Source of the DNA: an uncultured Porphyromonas sp.
Lineage (GTDB): Bacteria; Bacteroidota; Bacteroidia; Bacteroidales; Porphyromonadaceae
Direction of reading: 5' to 3'
DNA length: 64,000 nt
Assembly (NCBI RefSeq): GCF_900541275.1
Contig: NZ_UQJH01000001.1
Location: 186,001 to 250,000 of the forward strand
The translations under genes were made by a program, and so were the position numbers. This document shows positions 33,433 through 40,982 of the stretch, piece by piece (the stretch's first letter is position 1; each line of letters begins with the position of its first letter). The notes below the pieces were generated by a model. That model was not told the origin of the DNA, searched no databases, and worked only from the letters and a program-made list of their open reading frames with translations.

Positions 33433-34971
33433 TCACGCTTTCTTACGATAGGGGGTGAACTTTGTTAGCGTCAGCGTCCTCTCTCCCCGTAGCACTTCCC
33501 AGCCGAGCTTGGTCATCGTGAGGCTACAGCCCTTACTGTAGTCGATGGCGATGAGACCATTCTGAGCCATTTGGTATACATACTCTCGCCATGCCAGCCA
33601 GGTCTCGTCCTTTCCGATCCCAAAGGTGGTCAGCCTGCTGAGACCTCTATCCCATAGCTCCCTCCGCTGCGATCCTATCAGGATATTTGCTACATCCTCT
33701 ATGGTGACCGTCTCCTGTGCCCTAACGATAGTACTCATTACCTTCTGAGCATATATCGTACCATCAAAGGTTGCTTCCGGTGGTAAGAGACAGATGTCGC
33801 AATTGTTGCAGACCTCTGCTGTCTCCTGCCCGAAATATCCGAGCAAGATCTTACGTCGGCATACGGTAGCCTCACAGAAGCGCTTCATATACTCCATCTT
33901 GGCTCTATTGAGATCCTCGTTGGAGGAGTCTTTCATAAGCAGCTCGAGGATCTTAAGGTCACCATAGGAGTAGTACATCACTGCCTCTGCCGGCTGACCA
34001 TCCCTTCCTACACGCCCGATCTCCTGATAGTACTGCTCTATATTCATGGGCATACTGTAGTGGATCACCCATCTGACATCGGGCTTATCGATCCCCATAC
34101 CGAAGGCAACTGTAGCACAGACGACCTGCACCTGACCGGAGAGGAACGCTCGGTGTACGATGAGTCGAGACTCGGGAGACATCGATGCGTGGTAAGGGAG
34201 TGCATGGATATTCTGACCATTGAGGTAGTCGGACAGCATCTCGGTATCCTTCCGCTTGGTGCAGTAGATGATCCCACTGGATAGGGAGCCACGCTCCTCG
34301 ATAAAGTCTGCTATCTCCCTCAGCTTTTCCCTCTTTCTTACCCCTCTCCGCACGGTTATGTGAATGTTTGGTCGATCGAAGTCCCCGACAATCTCGAGGG
34401 GATCAGCCAGCTGCAGCTTATTCACTATGTCCTTACGGGTCGCAGGATCAGCTGTCGCAGTGAGTGCGATGATAGGGTGATCGGGATATCTCTGCTTAAG
34501 AAAACCTAGCTGCGAGTACTCTGGCCTGAAGTCGTGTCCCCACTGACTGATGCAGTGTGCCTCGTCAATGGCAAAGAAAGAGATCTTAGCACTCCGCAGG
34601 ATGTACTCCCCGGTCTGAGACATCAAGGTCTCGGGGCTGATGTAGAGCAGCTTCAACTTTCCCTTGAGTAAAAGCAGAAGCACCTGACGCCGGGCAGCAT
34701 CAGGCATAGAGCTATTGATGGTGGCAGAGGGGATGTGACGACGATTGAGTGCATCGATCTGATCTCTCATCAGGGCAATGAGCGGCGAGACCACAATGGC
34801 GCATCCATCACGCAGGAGGGCGGGAAGCTGGTAGCAGATGGACTTACCGCCTCCTGTGGGCAAAATGACCAACTGATCACGACCCAGGAGGAGGTTTCGG
34901 CAGGCTTCTTCCTGATTGGGTCTGAAGCCATCATACCCAAACGCCCTCTTCAGCGCCTCCTGAAGTGTCAT
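33433..34971 (-). CDS. recQ: RecQ-family ATP-dependent DNA helicase
   Basis: A 512-residue 3'-5' DNA helicase. Motif I LPTGGGKS is near residue 38, DEAH is at 136-139 (IDEAHCISQWGHDFRPEY), and the later motifs FGMGIDKPDVRWVIH and QEIGRVGRDG are present. The Zn-binding domain shows four cysteines (FCEATVCRRK and CNNCDIC), and a short winged-helix RQC-like part ends the protein. The HRDC domain common in full-length RecQ (about 600 or more residues) is missing. The start overlaps the cinA-like stop by 4 bp. It may be one of several RecQ paralogues. Confidence 0.9.
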   Translation of the reverse strand: MTLQEALKRAFGYDGFRPNQEEACRNLLLGRDQLVILPTGGGKSICYQLPALLRDGCAIVVSPLIALMRDQIDALNRRHIPSATINSSMPDAARRQVLLLLLKGKLKLLYISPETLMSQTGEYILRSAKISFFAIDEAHCISQWGHDFRPEYSQLGFLKQRYPDHPIIALTATADPATRKDIVNKLQLADPLEIVGDFDRPNIHITVRRGVRKREKLREIADFIEERGSLSSGIIYCTKRKDTEMLSDYLNGQNIHALPYHASMSPESRLIVHRAFLSGQVQVVCATVAFGMGIDKPDVRWVIHYSMPMNIEQYYQEIGRVGRDGQPAEAVMYYSYGDLKILELLMKDSSNEDLNRAKMEYMKRFCEATVCRRKILLGYFGQETAEVCNNCDICLLPPEATFDGTIYAQKVMSTIVRAQETVTIEDVANILIGSQRRELWDRGLSRLTTFGIGKDETWLAWREYVYQMAQNGLIAIDYSKGCSLTMTKLGWEVLRGERTLTLTKFTPYRKKA

Positions 34972-35498
34972 CCTTTCTGGATCTTGACGTACTTCTGTAA
35001 TTCCTCAAGCAGTAGAGAGAGCGCTTGCTGCGCGATGTAAGCGCGGTTGGTATTACGTCCCTCATCCTCATGCTCGAGCCAGCGAGAGACCGTTCCCATA
35101 GGCGAGTGGACAGCAATCCAAGCAGCGCATGCCTTATACCCCTCACTCTCAGCCGGACCGGCGACACCGGTCGTGGATAGCGAAAATGCAGCTCCGGAGA
35201 GCTTTGCAACGTGCTCGCACATCGCCATCGCTGTCGCCTCCGAGACCAGCCCATCCCGAATCTCCCGATCCAAGAGTCCGAGTACCTGCTGCTTACTATG
35301 TCGTGTATAGGTCGTCACCCCGGTATCAAACCAGTCAGAGGCCCCGCTGATACTTGTAAGGGTGGCAGCGATCAGACCACCGGTACAGCTCTCAGCGACT
35401 GAGAGATGAGCCCCGATGGAGAGGAGAAGGTCGGAGACCTCCTCCGATAGGTGTCCTAAGTCTGACAGATACTTGTGTAATGATTTGTCGTACTCCAT
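34968..35498 (-). CDS. CinA C-terminal-domain protein (nicotinamide-nucleotide amidase, PncC-like)
   Basis: A 176-residue stand-alone CinA C-terminal domain that typically deamidates NMN to nicotinate mononucleotide in pyridine-nucleotide salvage. Motifs are SVAESCTGGLIAATLTSISG near residue 33, GVTTYTRHSKQQVLG, and STTGVAGP near residue 106. The N-terminal ADP-ribose-pyrophosphatase (COG1058) half of full CinA is absent, as in E. coli YgaD. It lies between tsaD (14 bp upstream) and recQ (4-bp overlap). Confidence 0.9.
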   Translation of the reverse strand: MEYDKSLHKYLSDLGHLSEEVSDLLLSIGAHLSVAESCTGGLIAATLTSISGASDWFDTGVTTYTRHSKQQVLGLLDREIRDGLVSEATAMAMCEHVAKLSGAAFSLSTTGVAGPAESEGYKACAAWIAVHSPMGTVSRWLEHEDEGRNTNRAYIAQQALSLLLEELQKYVKIQKG

Positions 35499-35512
35499 AT
35501 GTCCAAGTATGA

Positions 35513-36553
35513 TTAGATCGTTATCCTTGAGTAGGGGGCGTCACTCATCTCGCTACGATGACCGGCGGCATAGAGGCATGCTCCAGCCATAGCAATCATA
35601 GCGGCATTATCTGTCGTGTAGCTGAAGGGGGGGATGAAGACAGCCTTCCCGCTCCGCTCACCATAGTCTACGAACGCTCGTCTTAAGCGACTATTGGCAG
35701 AGACACCGCCTGCCACGCCTACCTGATCGATATTAAGATCCTTGGCAGCCCGCTCCAGCTTCTCCATAAGGAGCTCGACCACGGTCTCCTGTAGCGAGGC
35801 ACAGAGATCCTCCTTATTCTTATCAATAAAGTCCGGATCTCTCTCGAGATTGTCCCTCAGTGTATAGAGAAAAGAGGTCTTCAAGCCACTAAAGCTATAG
35901 TCGTAGCCACTGATCCTAGGCTTAGCGAAGTGGAAGGCATGTGGGTTCCCCTCCTTCGCCAGTCTGTCTACAACAGGTCCACCGGGATAGCCCAGCCCCA
36001 TCACCTTGGCACACTTGTCAAAGGCCTCCCCAGCAGCATCATCTATTGTCTTGCCGATGATCTCCATCTCAAGCGGACTATGTACCAGGATGATCTGAGA
36101 GTTTCCTCCCGACACCAAGAGACAGAGAAAGGGGAAGTGCGGGACCGGTCGATCCTCCCCGGGTTGCTGTACAAAGTGCGCCATCACATGTCCCTGCAGG
36201 TGATTGACATCGACCATCGGGATCCCCAGAGCCTGACTCATCCCCTTGGCGAAGTTGACCCCGACCAGGAGTGACCCAAGTAGTCCCGGACCTCTCGTAT
36301 ATGCAATCACATCCAAGTCATCCCGAGAGATCCCAGCCTGACGGATGGCTTCGCTTACGACGGGGACTACATTCTGCAGGTGAGCCCGACTCGCGAGCTC
36401 GGGGACGACACCACCATATTGCTCGTGCACTTTCTGGCTGGCAATAACGTTGGACAACAAGGTCTGTCCCCTCAGCACAGCTGCTGAGGTGTCATCACAG
36501 GAGGACTCGATGCCTATGATGACCTTATCGGGATCTATAGAAAACTGTGTCAT
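35513..36553 (-). CDS. tsaD: tRNA N6-threonylcarbamoyladenosine transferase subunit TsaD
   Basis: TsaD transfers the threonylcarbamoyl group onto A37 of ANN-decoding tRNAs, working with TsaB and TsaE. It has 346 residues. IGIESSCDDTSAAV is near residue 13, and the metal-binding histidines are His118 and His122 in NHLQGH. Further motifs are LVSGGNSQI near residue 147, GEAFDKCAKVMGLGYPGG, and a C-terminal metal Asp in YTTDNAAMIA. A TAnnTTTG box sits 22 bp before the ATG. It heads the tsaD-cinA-recQ operon. Confidence 0.96.
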   Translation of the reverse strand: MTQFSIDPDKVIIGIESSCDDTSAAVLRGQTLLSNVIASQKVHEQYGGVVPELASRAHLQNVVPVVSEAIRQAGISRDDLDVIAYTRGPGLLGSLLVGVNFAKGMSQALGIPMVDVNHLQGHVMAHFVQQPGEDRPVPHFPFLCLLVSGGNSQIILVHSPLEMEIIGKTIDDAAGEAFDKCAKVMGLGYPGGPVVDRLAKEGNPHAFHFAKPRISGYDYSFSGLKTSFLYTLRDNLERDPDFIDKNKEDLCASLQETVVELLMEKLERAAKDLNIDQVGVAGGVSANSRLRRAFVDYGERSGKAVFIPPFSYTTDNAAMIAMAGACLYAAGHRSEMSDAPYSRITI

Positions 36554-36575
36554 ACAATACTTGATTACTCACCTA

Positions 36576-36583
36576 CAAAGATA
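36576..36583 (-). promoter_or_regulatory. Bacteroidetes-type -7 box (TATCTTTG) for tsaD
   Basis: TATCTTTG on the minus strand matches TAnnTTTG, 22 bp before the tsaD ATG, implying a short leader. The -33 element is not clear. Confidence 0.45.
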
Positions 36584-36652
36584 CTCAATTGTGTAGGACC
36601 TTAGCATCGCTGATAGTGATCTCACCTATGATCCTCTGTATCAGAAATAGCA

Positions 36653-36684
36653 AAGGACACCATAGATTGCTCTATGATGTCCTT
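36653..36684 (-). terminator. Hairpin downstream of the ClpC-like gene
   Basis: Inverted repeat AAGGACACCATAGA / TCTATGATGTCCTT with a 4-nt TTGC loop (14-bp stem with one mismatch), 18 bp after the ClpC-like stop. The U-tract on the minus strand is poor (CCTTTGCTATTT), so it may be a weak or RNA-stabilising terminator. Confidence 0.6.
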
Positions 36685-36701
36685 CTCCGTACAAGTGGCT
36701 A

Positions 36702-38852
36702 TCAGGAGACAAGAGTCGGCTCAGGGACTCTGATCCTCAGCTTCACATCCTTCCCTCTACCTGTCGTGTCGAGAAGGTAGTGCTCGCCGGGCCTGACCTC
36801 ACCACTGATGATGGCATCGGTAATCATCTCCTCAATATACTGAGCAATAGCGCGCTTGAGGGGTCTAGCACCCAGCTTGGGATCAAAGCCCTTCTCAGCC
36901 ACGAAGTCACGAGCCGCATCGGAGTACTCCACCAGGATATTGATATCCTGTAGTCGCTTGTCCAGCTTGCTCAGCTCGAGGTCGGTGATGCGGCGGATAT
37001 CCTTCTTATTAAGCTGATTGAAGGTTACGATCTTGTCGATACGATTGAGGAATTCGGGTGCAAAGTGCTTATTAAGCGCCTTACGGATCACCTGATCCGC
37101 TGCCTCACTACTGTCGACAGATAAGTCCTTAAAGCCTATACCAGTCCCAAATTCGCTCAACTGTCTGGTACCGACATTCGAGGTCATGATGATGATGGTA
37201 TTCTTGAAATTGACCTTATCCCCGGTACTATCTGTGAGTACACCATCGTCAAGGATCTGTAGCAAAAGGTTCTGCACATCGGGGTGAGCCTTCTCGATCT
37301 CGTCGAAGAGGATGACCGAGTATGGGCGACGCTTCACTTTCACCGTCAGTTCACCGCCCTGGTCGTAGCCGACGTATCCGGGTGGGGCACCGATCAGGCG
37401 TGATACGGAGTACTTCTCCATAAACTCGCTCATATCCACGCGGATCATAGCCTCCTCAGTGCCAAAGAGCTCTTTGGCGAGCATCTTAGAGAGGTAAGTC
37501 TTACCCACACCGGACGACCCAAGGAAAAGGAATGAGCCGATCGGCTTGCCAGGGTCCCGTAGCCCCACCTTATTACGCTGGATGGCCGTCGCGATGTCCC
37601 GGACGACGTGGTCTTGTCCGATCACCTTAGACTTAAGCTTACTCTCCAGCTTGCCCAGAGTACCGAGGTCATTGGCGGAGAAGGACTGCACCGGCACACC
37701 ACTGCCGAGGGAGACCACATACTCCACCTCTTGAGTATCGACGAGGGTAGGGTCCCCAATGAGGTCTCCACGCTCTAAGCTTCGCTTAACCGCCTTGAGA
37801 TCCTCGTGGTACTGCTTCTCTTTATCTCGCGCTTGTGAGGCAAGGTCGTAGCGTCCCTGATTGACATACTGAAGCTTAAGCTTACGTATCTCATCGATCT
37901 TATCTTGATAGGGTGTCAGGTCTACCGGCTTCTGATTCTTGATGAAGGAGTAAGCCCCCGCCTCATCCATGGCATCGATTGCTTTGTCCGGGAACTGACG
38001 ATCCGTCACGTAGCGCTCCGTCAGGTGAACTGCCGACTCAAGTGCCTTATCGGTATAAGTCACGTGGTGATGCTTCTCATAGATCGGCTGGAGCTTCTTA
38101 AGGATCAGTAGCGTCTCCTCCTCATCGGGAGCATTCACTATGACTTTCTGGAATCGCCGATCCATTGCCCCATCTTTCTCTATGCTCTTGCGGTACTCCT
38201 CGAGCGTTGTGGCACCGATGCAGCGGACCTCGCCACGAGCAAGCGCAGGCTTGAGCATACTGGCAGCGTCAATACCTCCCTGCGAGTTTCCACTACCCAT
38301 GAGGGCATGTATTTCGTCTATGTAGAGGATGATGTCAGGATTGGCCTTAAGCTCGTGGATGATCTTCTTCATCCGCTCCTCAAATTGCCCCCGATACATC
38401 GATCCCGCAACCACGGAGGCCATATCTAATGATATGATCCGCTTATTGAGGAGGTAGGGCGGGACCTCACCCGCTACGATCCTCTGTGCTAGTGCCTCTA
38501 CGATAGCTGTCTTGCCTACGCCCGGTTCTCCGAGGAGTAGGGGATTATTCTTCTTCTTTCTGGCGAGGATCTGGGTGATGCGCTGTAGCTCTTTCTCACG
38601 ACCATAGACAGGATCCAGCTTCCCCTTCTTCACTTGGTCACTGAGCCAAGTGCCGAAGGAGTCCAGTGTCGGGGTCTCTGTCTTCTCCTTCTTACCCTTA
38701 TCTCCGGTCGACTCAGGCCCGTCGGGTGAGTCGTCTCCATCGGGAGAGGAGGGCTGGTCAAAGAGCGTGTCAAAGTCACTCTGATCGGTTATCAGAGTCT
38801 CAGTCAGCTCGCCATGTATCTCCTTGTGATCACTTATATGCTTATCTAACAT
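36702..38852 (-). CDS. ClpC/ClpA-type AAA+ unfoldase lacking the N-domain
   Basis: A 716-residue double-AAA+ Clp ATPase. The first Walker A GEPGVGKT is at 108-115; the second is GSSGVGKT near residue 415. The middle region carries a UVR-like helix (NQGRYDLASQARDKEKQYHE), as in ClpC. An IGF tripeptide in GTGIGFKDLS matches the loop that docks ClpP. The roughly 150-residue Clp_N adaptor/substrate domain of normal ClpC (about 840 residues) is absent: only about 60 acidic, Pro/Ser-rich residues precede LDSFGTWLSDQVKKGKLDPV. An in-frame TAG directly before the ATG rules out an upstream extension. A truncated ClpP partner is the likely identity; ClpA-like is the alternative. Confidence 0.9.
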   Translation of the reverse strand: MLDKHISDHKEIHGELTETLITDQSDFDTLFDQPSSPDGDDSPDGPESTGDKGKKEKTETPTLDSFGTWLSDQVKKGKLDPVYGREKELQRITQILARKKKNNPLLLGEPGVGKTAIVEALAQRIVAGEVPPYLLNKRIISLDMASVVAGSMYRGQFEERMKKIIHELKANPDIILYIDEIHALMGSGNSQGGIDAASMLKPALARGEVRCIGATTLEEYRKSIEKDGAMDRRFQKVIVNAPDEEETLLILKKLQPIYEKHHHVTYTDKALESAVHLTERYVTDRQFPDKAIDAMDEAGAYSFIKNQKPVDLTPYQDKIDEIRKLKLQYVNQGRYDLASQARDKEKQYHEDLKAVKRSLERGDLIGDPTLVDTQEVEYVVSLGSGVPVQSFSANDLGTLGKLESKLKSKVIGQDHVVRDIATAIQRNKVGLRDPGKPIGSFLFLGSSGVGKTYLSKMLAKELFGTEEAMIRVDMSEFMEKYSVSRLIGAPPGYVGYDQGGELTVKVKRRPYSVILFDEIEKAHPDVQNLLLQILDDGVLTDSTGDKVNFKNTIIIMTSNVGTRQLSEFGTGIGFKDLSVDSSEAADQVIRKALNKHFAPEFLNRIDKIVTFNQLNKKDIRRITDLELSKLDKRLQDINILVEYSDAARDFVAEKGFDPKLGARPLKRAIAQYIEEMITDAIISGEVRPGEHYLLDTTGRGKDVKLRIRVPEPTLVS

Positions 38853-38869
38853 CTATACAACTTACTTAG

Positions 38870-39589
38870 TTATGGATTGGGACCCTCCTTTGCGTCCTCC
38901 ATAGAAGTACCCTCAAGAGGGAATCCCTTGGAGCGAAGTATGTCCATCACTAAAGTAGTTGCATAATCTATGCCAAAGAAGGAGGGCTGGATGGCTAAGT
39001 CGTAGCTCTCACAGCGTCCCCAGCGCTTGCCGGTGTAGTAATTGTAGTACTGCCGTCTGTTCTTATCCAGCTTTAGGAGTCGGTCAATGGCCTCTTCCTC
39101 GCTTACTCCCTCATAATCCCGCTGGAGATTCTTGACCCGTATCTCCATCGGCTCAGATATGTAGATAGTCAGGAGGTTGGGGTGATTTCGTAGAGTAAAG
39201 TCGGCTGTGTGCCCTAGGAATATGGCAGAGCTCACTCTTGCCAGCCTGAGTATCGTCTCAGCCTGCATCGAGTGGATATTCTTATTGGATAGAAAGTTGT
39301 CAGAGTAGGTGATCATAGACCCCGATGAGGCGTACTCAGAACCATAGAATATTGGGACTGAGAAGTCTGTATTGTCCTCATTCTGCACAAAGAGATCCTT
39401 CCGTATATTGTGATCCTTAGCGGCTAAGTCAAATATATTGTCCTCGTAGACCGGCACACCAAGCTTTTCCCCTAGTCGATGAGCAAAGGTGACGCCACCA
39501 CTGCACTGGGACCTCGAGATGCAGATAGCAAATTTATCGCGCGGTAGAGCAAGCTCCTCATCTTGGTGGATTTTGTCAGACTCCTTCAT
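38870..39589 (-). CDS. Cytidylate kinase-like family protein
   Basis: A 239-residue P-loop protein of the cytidylate-kinase-like family (PF13189-type). ISRSQCSGGVTFAHRLGEKLG near the N-terminus (written as ISRSQCSGG and FAHRLGEKLG) corresponds to the usual ISRxxGSGG P-loop but has Cys in place of the first Gly. A central FLGHTADFTLRNHPNLLTIY strand follows, and then a lid-like RVKNLQRDYEGVSEEEA with Arg/Lys. The C-terminus has YYNYYTGKRWGRCESYDLAI, typical of the family. Substrate is unproven; true CMP kinase is a different, shorter family. It is the first gene of a two-gene unit with the ClpC-like ATPase, 17 bp apart. Confidence 0.85.
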   Translation of the reverse strand: MKESDKIHQDEELALPRDKFAICISRSQCSGGVTFAHRLGEKLGVPVYEDNIFDLAAKDHNIRKDLFVQNEDNTDFSVPIFYGSEYASSGSMITYSDNFLSNKNIHSMQAETILRLARVSSAIFLGHTADFTLRNHPNLLTIYISEPMEIRVKNLQRDYEGVSEEEAIDRLLKLDKNRRQYYNYYTGKRWGRCESYDLAIQPSFFGIDYATTLVMDILRSKGFPLEGTSMEDAKEGPNP

Positions 39590-39626
39590 GGCATAATAGT
39601 TTCTATTAGTTATATACTCTTAGGAC

Positions 39627-39634
39627 AAAGTTAA
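39627..39634 (-). promoter_or_regulatory. Bacteroidetes-type -7 box (TAACTTTG) for the cytidylate-kinase-like/clp pair
   Basis: TAACTTTG on the minus strand matches TAnnTTTG, 37 bp before the ATG at 39589. A TTTG is present only 2 bp upstream of the box, so no standard -33 is evident. Confidence 0.45.
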
Positions 39635-39891
39635 GCAAACCCCTTCATATCGCTATAACGACCCAGACCAACCATAGTTGTGGCATATTGGAGGTGAGGT
39701 ATGCTCTTATGCCTTACGATGATTGTGAGTGCGTAGATACAGGGAGCAGACGTATTACGTAACTGAGTGTAATATCTTAAGACTGGTAGCTGGTGAGACT
39801 TCGGTGACTCGGTGAAGATAGGGTGGTATTATTGATTATTTTTACTCAGCATATATACCCTTCCAACCGCCTACTTAACATAATCTCTATT

Positions 39892-39963
39892 ATGGATAAA
39901 AATAGGTTTGAACAAAATTCGTACAGCACCTTTGCTGCAAATAATGCTGAGCAGGTGCTGTAG
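39892..39963 (+). other. Possible 23-residue micro-ORF with overlapping hairpin
   Basis: An ATG-to-TAG frame begins MDKNRFEQNSY and ends NNAEQVL. Its second half overlaps an inverted repeat ACAGCACCT (39923-39931) / AGGTGCTGT (39953-39961). No clear promoter or ribosome-binding site is visible, so this may be chance. It is recorded because it lies in an otherwise empty region just upstream of repeat copy 4. Confidence 0.2.
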
Positions 39964-40027
39964 AGTCACCGCAGTCGTGACCTATCAAGAGGTGGCGTGA
40001 AAACAGAGCAAAACTCCCCGCACACCA

Positions 40028-40096
40028 TAGTGAATTCTTTTACCGGTATTAGTCGCGACTAATACCGGTAAAAGAATTCACTAATACCGATATTAG
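40028..40096 (-). repeat. Triple-palindrome intergenic element, copy 4, with a 56-bp perfect palindrome
   Basis: Units are CTTTTACCGGTATTAG (40037-40052), CTAATACCGGTAAAAG (40059-40074) and CTAATACCGATATTAG (40081-40096), with spacers TCGCGA and AATTCA. Because the spacer TCGCGA is itself palindromic and the flanks pair, 40028-40083 is a perfect 56-bp palindrome centred between 40055 and 40056. Orientation matches copy 3. It lies between the divergent cytidylate-kinase-like and dapB genes. Confidence 0.92.
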
Positions 40097-40184
40097 CACA
40101 CCGTCAGATCGAGTAAGCTCTTGACTGATCTGCAAAGTCCCTGAGCTCAAATGCTCGAGATGTGAGGCTATGTTGATAATTGAT

Positions 40185-40192
40185 TACATTTG
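40185..40192 (+). promoter_or_regulatory. Bacteroidetes-type -7 box (TACATTTG) for dapB
   Basis: TACATTTG matches TAnnTTTG, 57 bp before the dapB ATG. A TTG lies 9 bp upstream, too close for a standard -33. Confidence 0.45.
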
Positions 40193-40249
40193 TGACCACT
40201 TCTGTCAGCTACGGAAGTTTACACCGAGCAAATCACATATATAGTTGCA

Positions 40250-40981
40250 ATGAAAATAACTCTGATAGGATATGGACGTATGGGTCATGCCATTGAGCAG
40301 GTGGCCCATAGCCGGGGGCACGAGATCGTTGGACGCATTGACAAGGACGATCAAGCATCTATCCCCTCCGAGACTGATGTCGTCATCGACTTCTCTACTC
40401 CTGACAGCGCCTATAGTAATATTTGTAGAGCGATCGAGAGTGGCTTTCCCGTGGTCAGTGGTACTACCGGGTGGACCGATCGTATGGAGGAGATCCGGGC
40501 GCAGGTCAGAGAGCGTGATGGGGCTTTCTTTTACTCGTCCAACTTCAGCATCGGAGTCTTCCTCTTCCGTCACTTGGTGAGAGAGGCCGCTAAGCTGATA
40601 AATAATCTCCCCCAGTACTCAGAGGTTCAGATGGAGGAGGTACACCACATCCATAAGCTCGACTACCCCAGTGGCACTGCCCTGACTGTTGCCGGTGACA
40701 TTATCTCGGAGATGGATCGATACAGAGACGCAAAGGCCTATCTCGGTAATGCAGAGATGCCTACCATAGCTGAGGACCAGATACTTATACACTCTCTTCG
40801 TGAGGGAGAGGTGCCCGGCATCCACCGAGTAGCCTTTGGCAGTCCTCAGGATGTGATCAGGATGGAGCATGAAGCCTTTGGGAGAGAGGGCTTTGCAATG
40901 GGGGCGGTGATGGCTGCAGAGTTTTTACGAGGTAAGAAGGGATGGTACGGCATGGAGGATATGCTGCACTTCGATAAGTGA
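40250..40981 (+). CDS. dapB: 4-hydroxy-tetrahydrodipicolinate reductase
   Basis: DapB makes tetrahydrodipicolinate for meso-diaminopimelate and lysine synthesis. The 243-residue protein shows an NAD(P)-binding GYGRMGHAIEQ at residues 6-16, VIDFSTPD near 45, GTTGW near 73, and the active-site motif EVHHIHKLDYPSGTA near 129. At 243 residues it is shorter than the E. coli enzyme but usual for Bacteroidetes. It begins the dapB-lepB-wbqC-M64 plus-strand unit; lepB starts 1 bp after its stop. Confidence 0.95.
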   Translation: MKITLIGYGRMGHAIEQVAHSRGHEIVGRIDKDDQASIPSETDVVIDFSTPDSAYSNICRAIESGFPVVSGTTGWTDRMEEIRAQVRERDGAFFYSSNFSIGVFLFRHLVREAAKLINNLPQYSEVQMEEVHHIHKLDYPSGTALTVAGDIISEMDRYRDAKAYLGNAEMPTIAEDQILIHSLREGEVPGIHRVAFGSPQDVIRMEHEAFGREGFAMGAVMAAEFLRGKKGWYGMEDMLHFDK

Positions 40982-40982
40982 T

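Larger units (their letters stand above)
39590..40249. other. 660-bp divergent intergenic region
   Basis: No established gene is seen here. It contains the cytidylate-kinase-like gene's -7 box (39627-39634), a 23-codon open frame with an overlapping hairpin (39892-39963), copy 4 of the triple-palindrome element with a 56-bp perfect palindrome (40028-40096), and the dapB -7 box (40185-40192). Confidence 0.65.
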
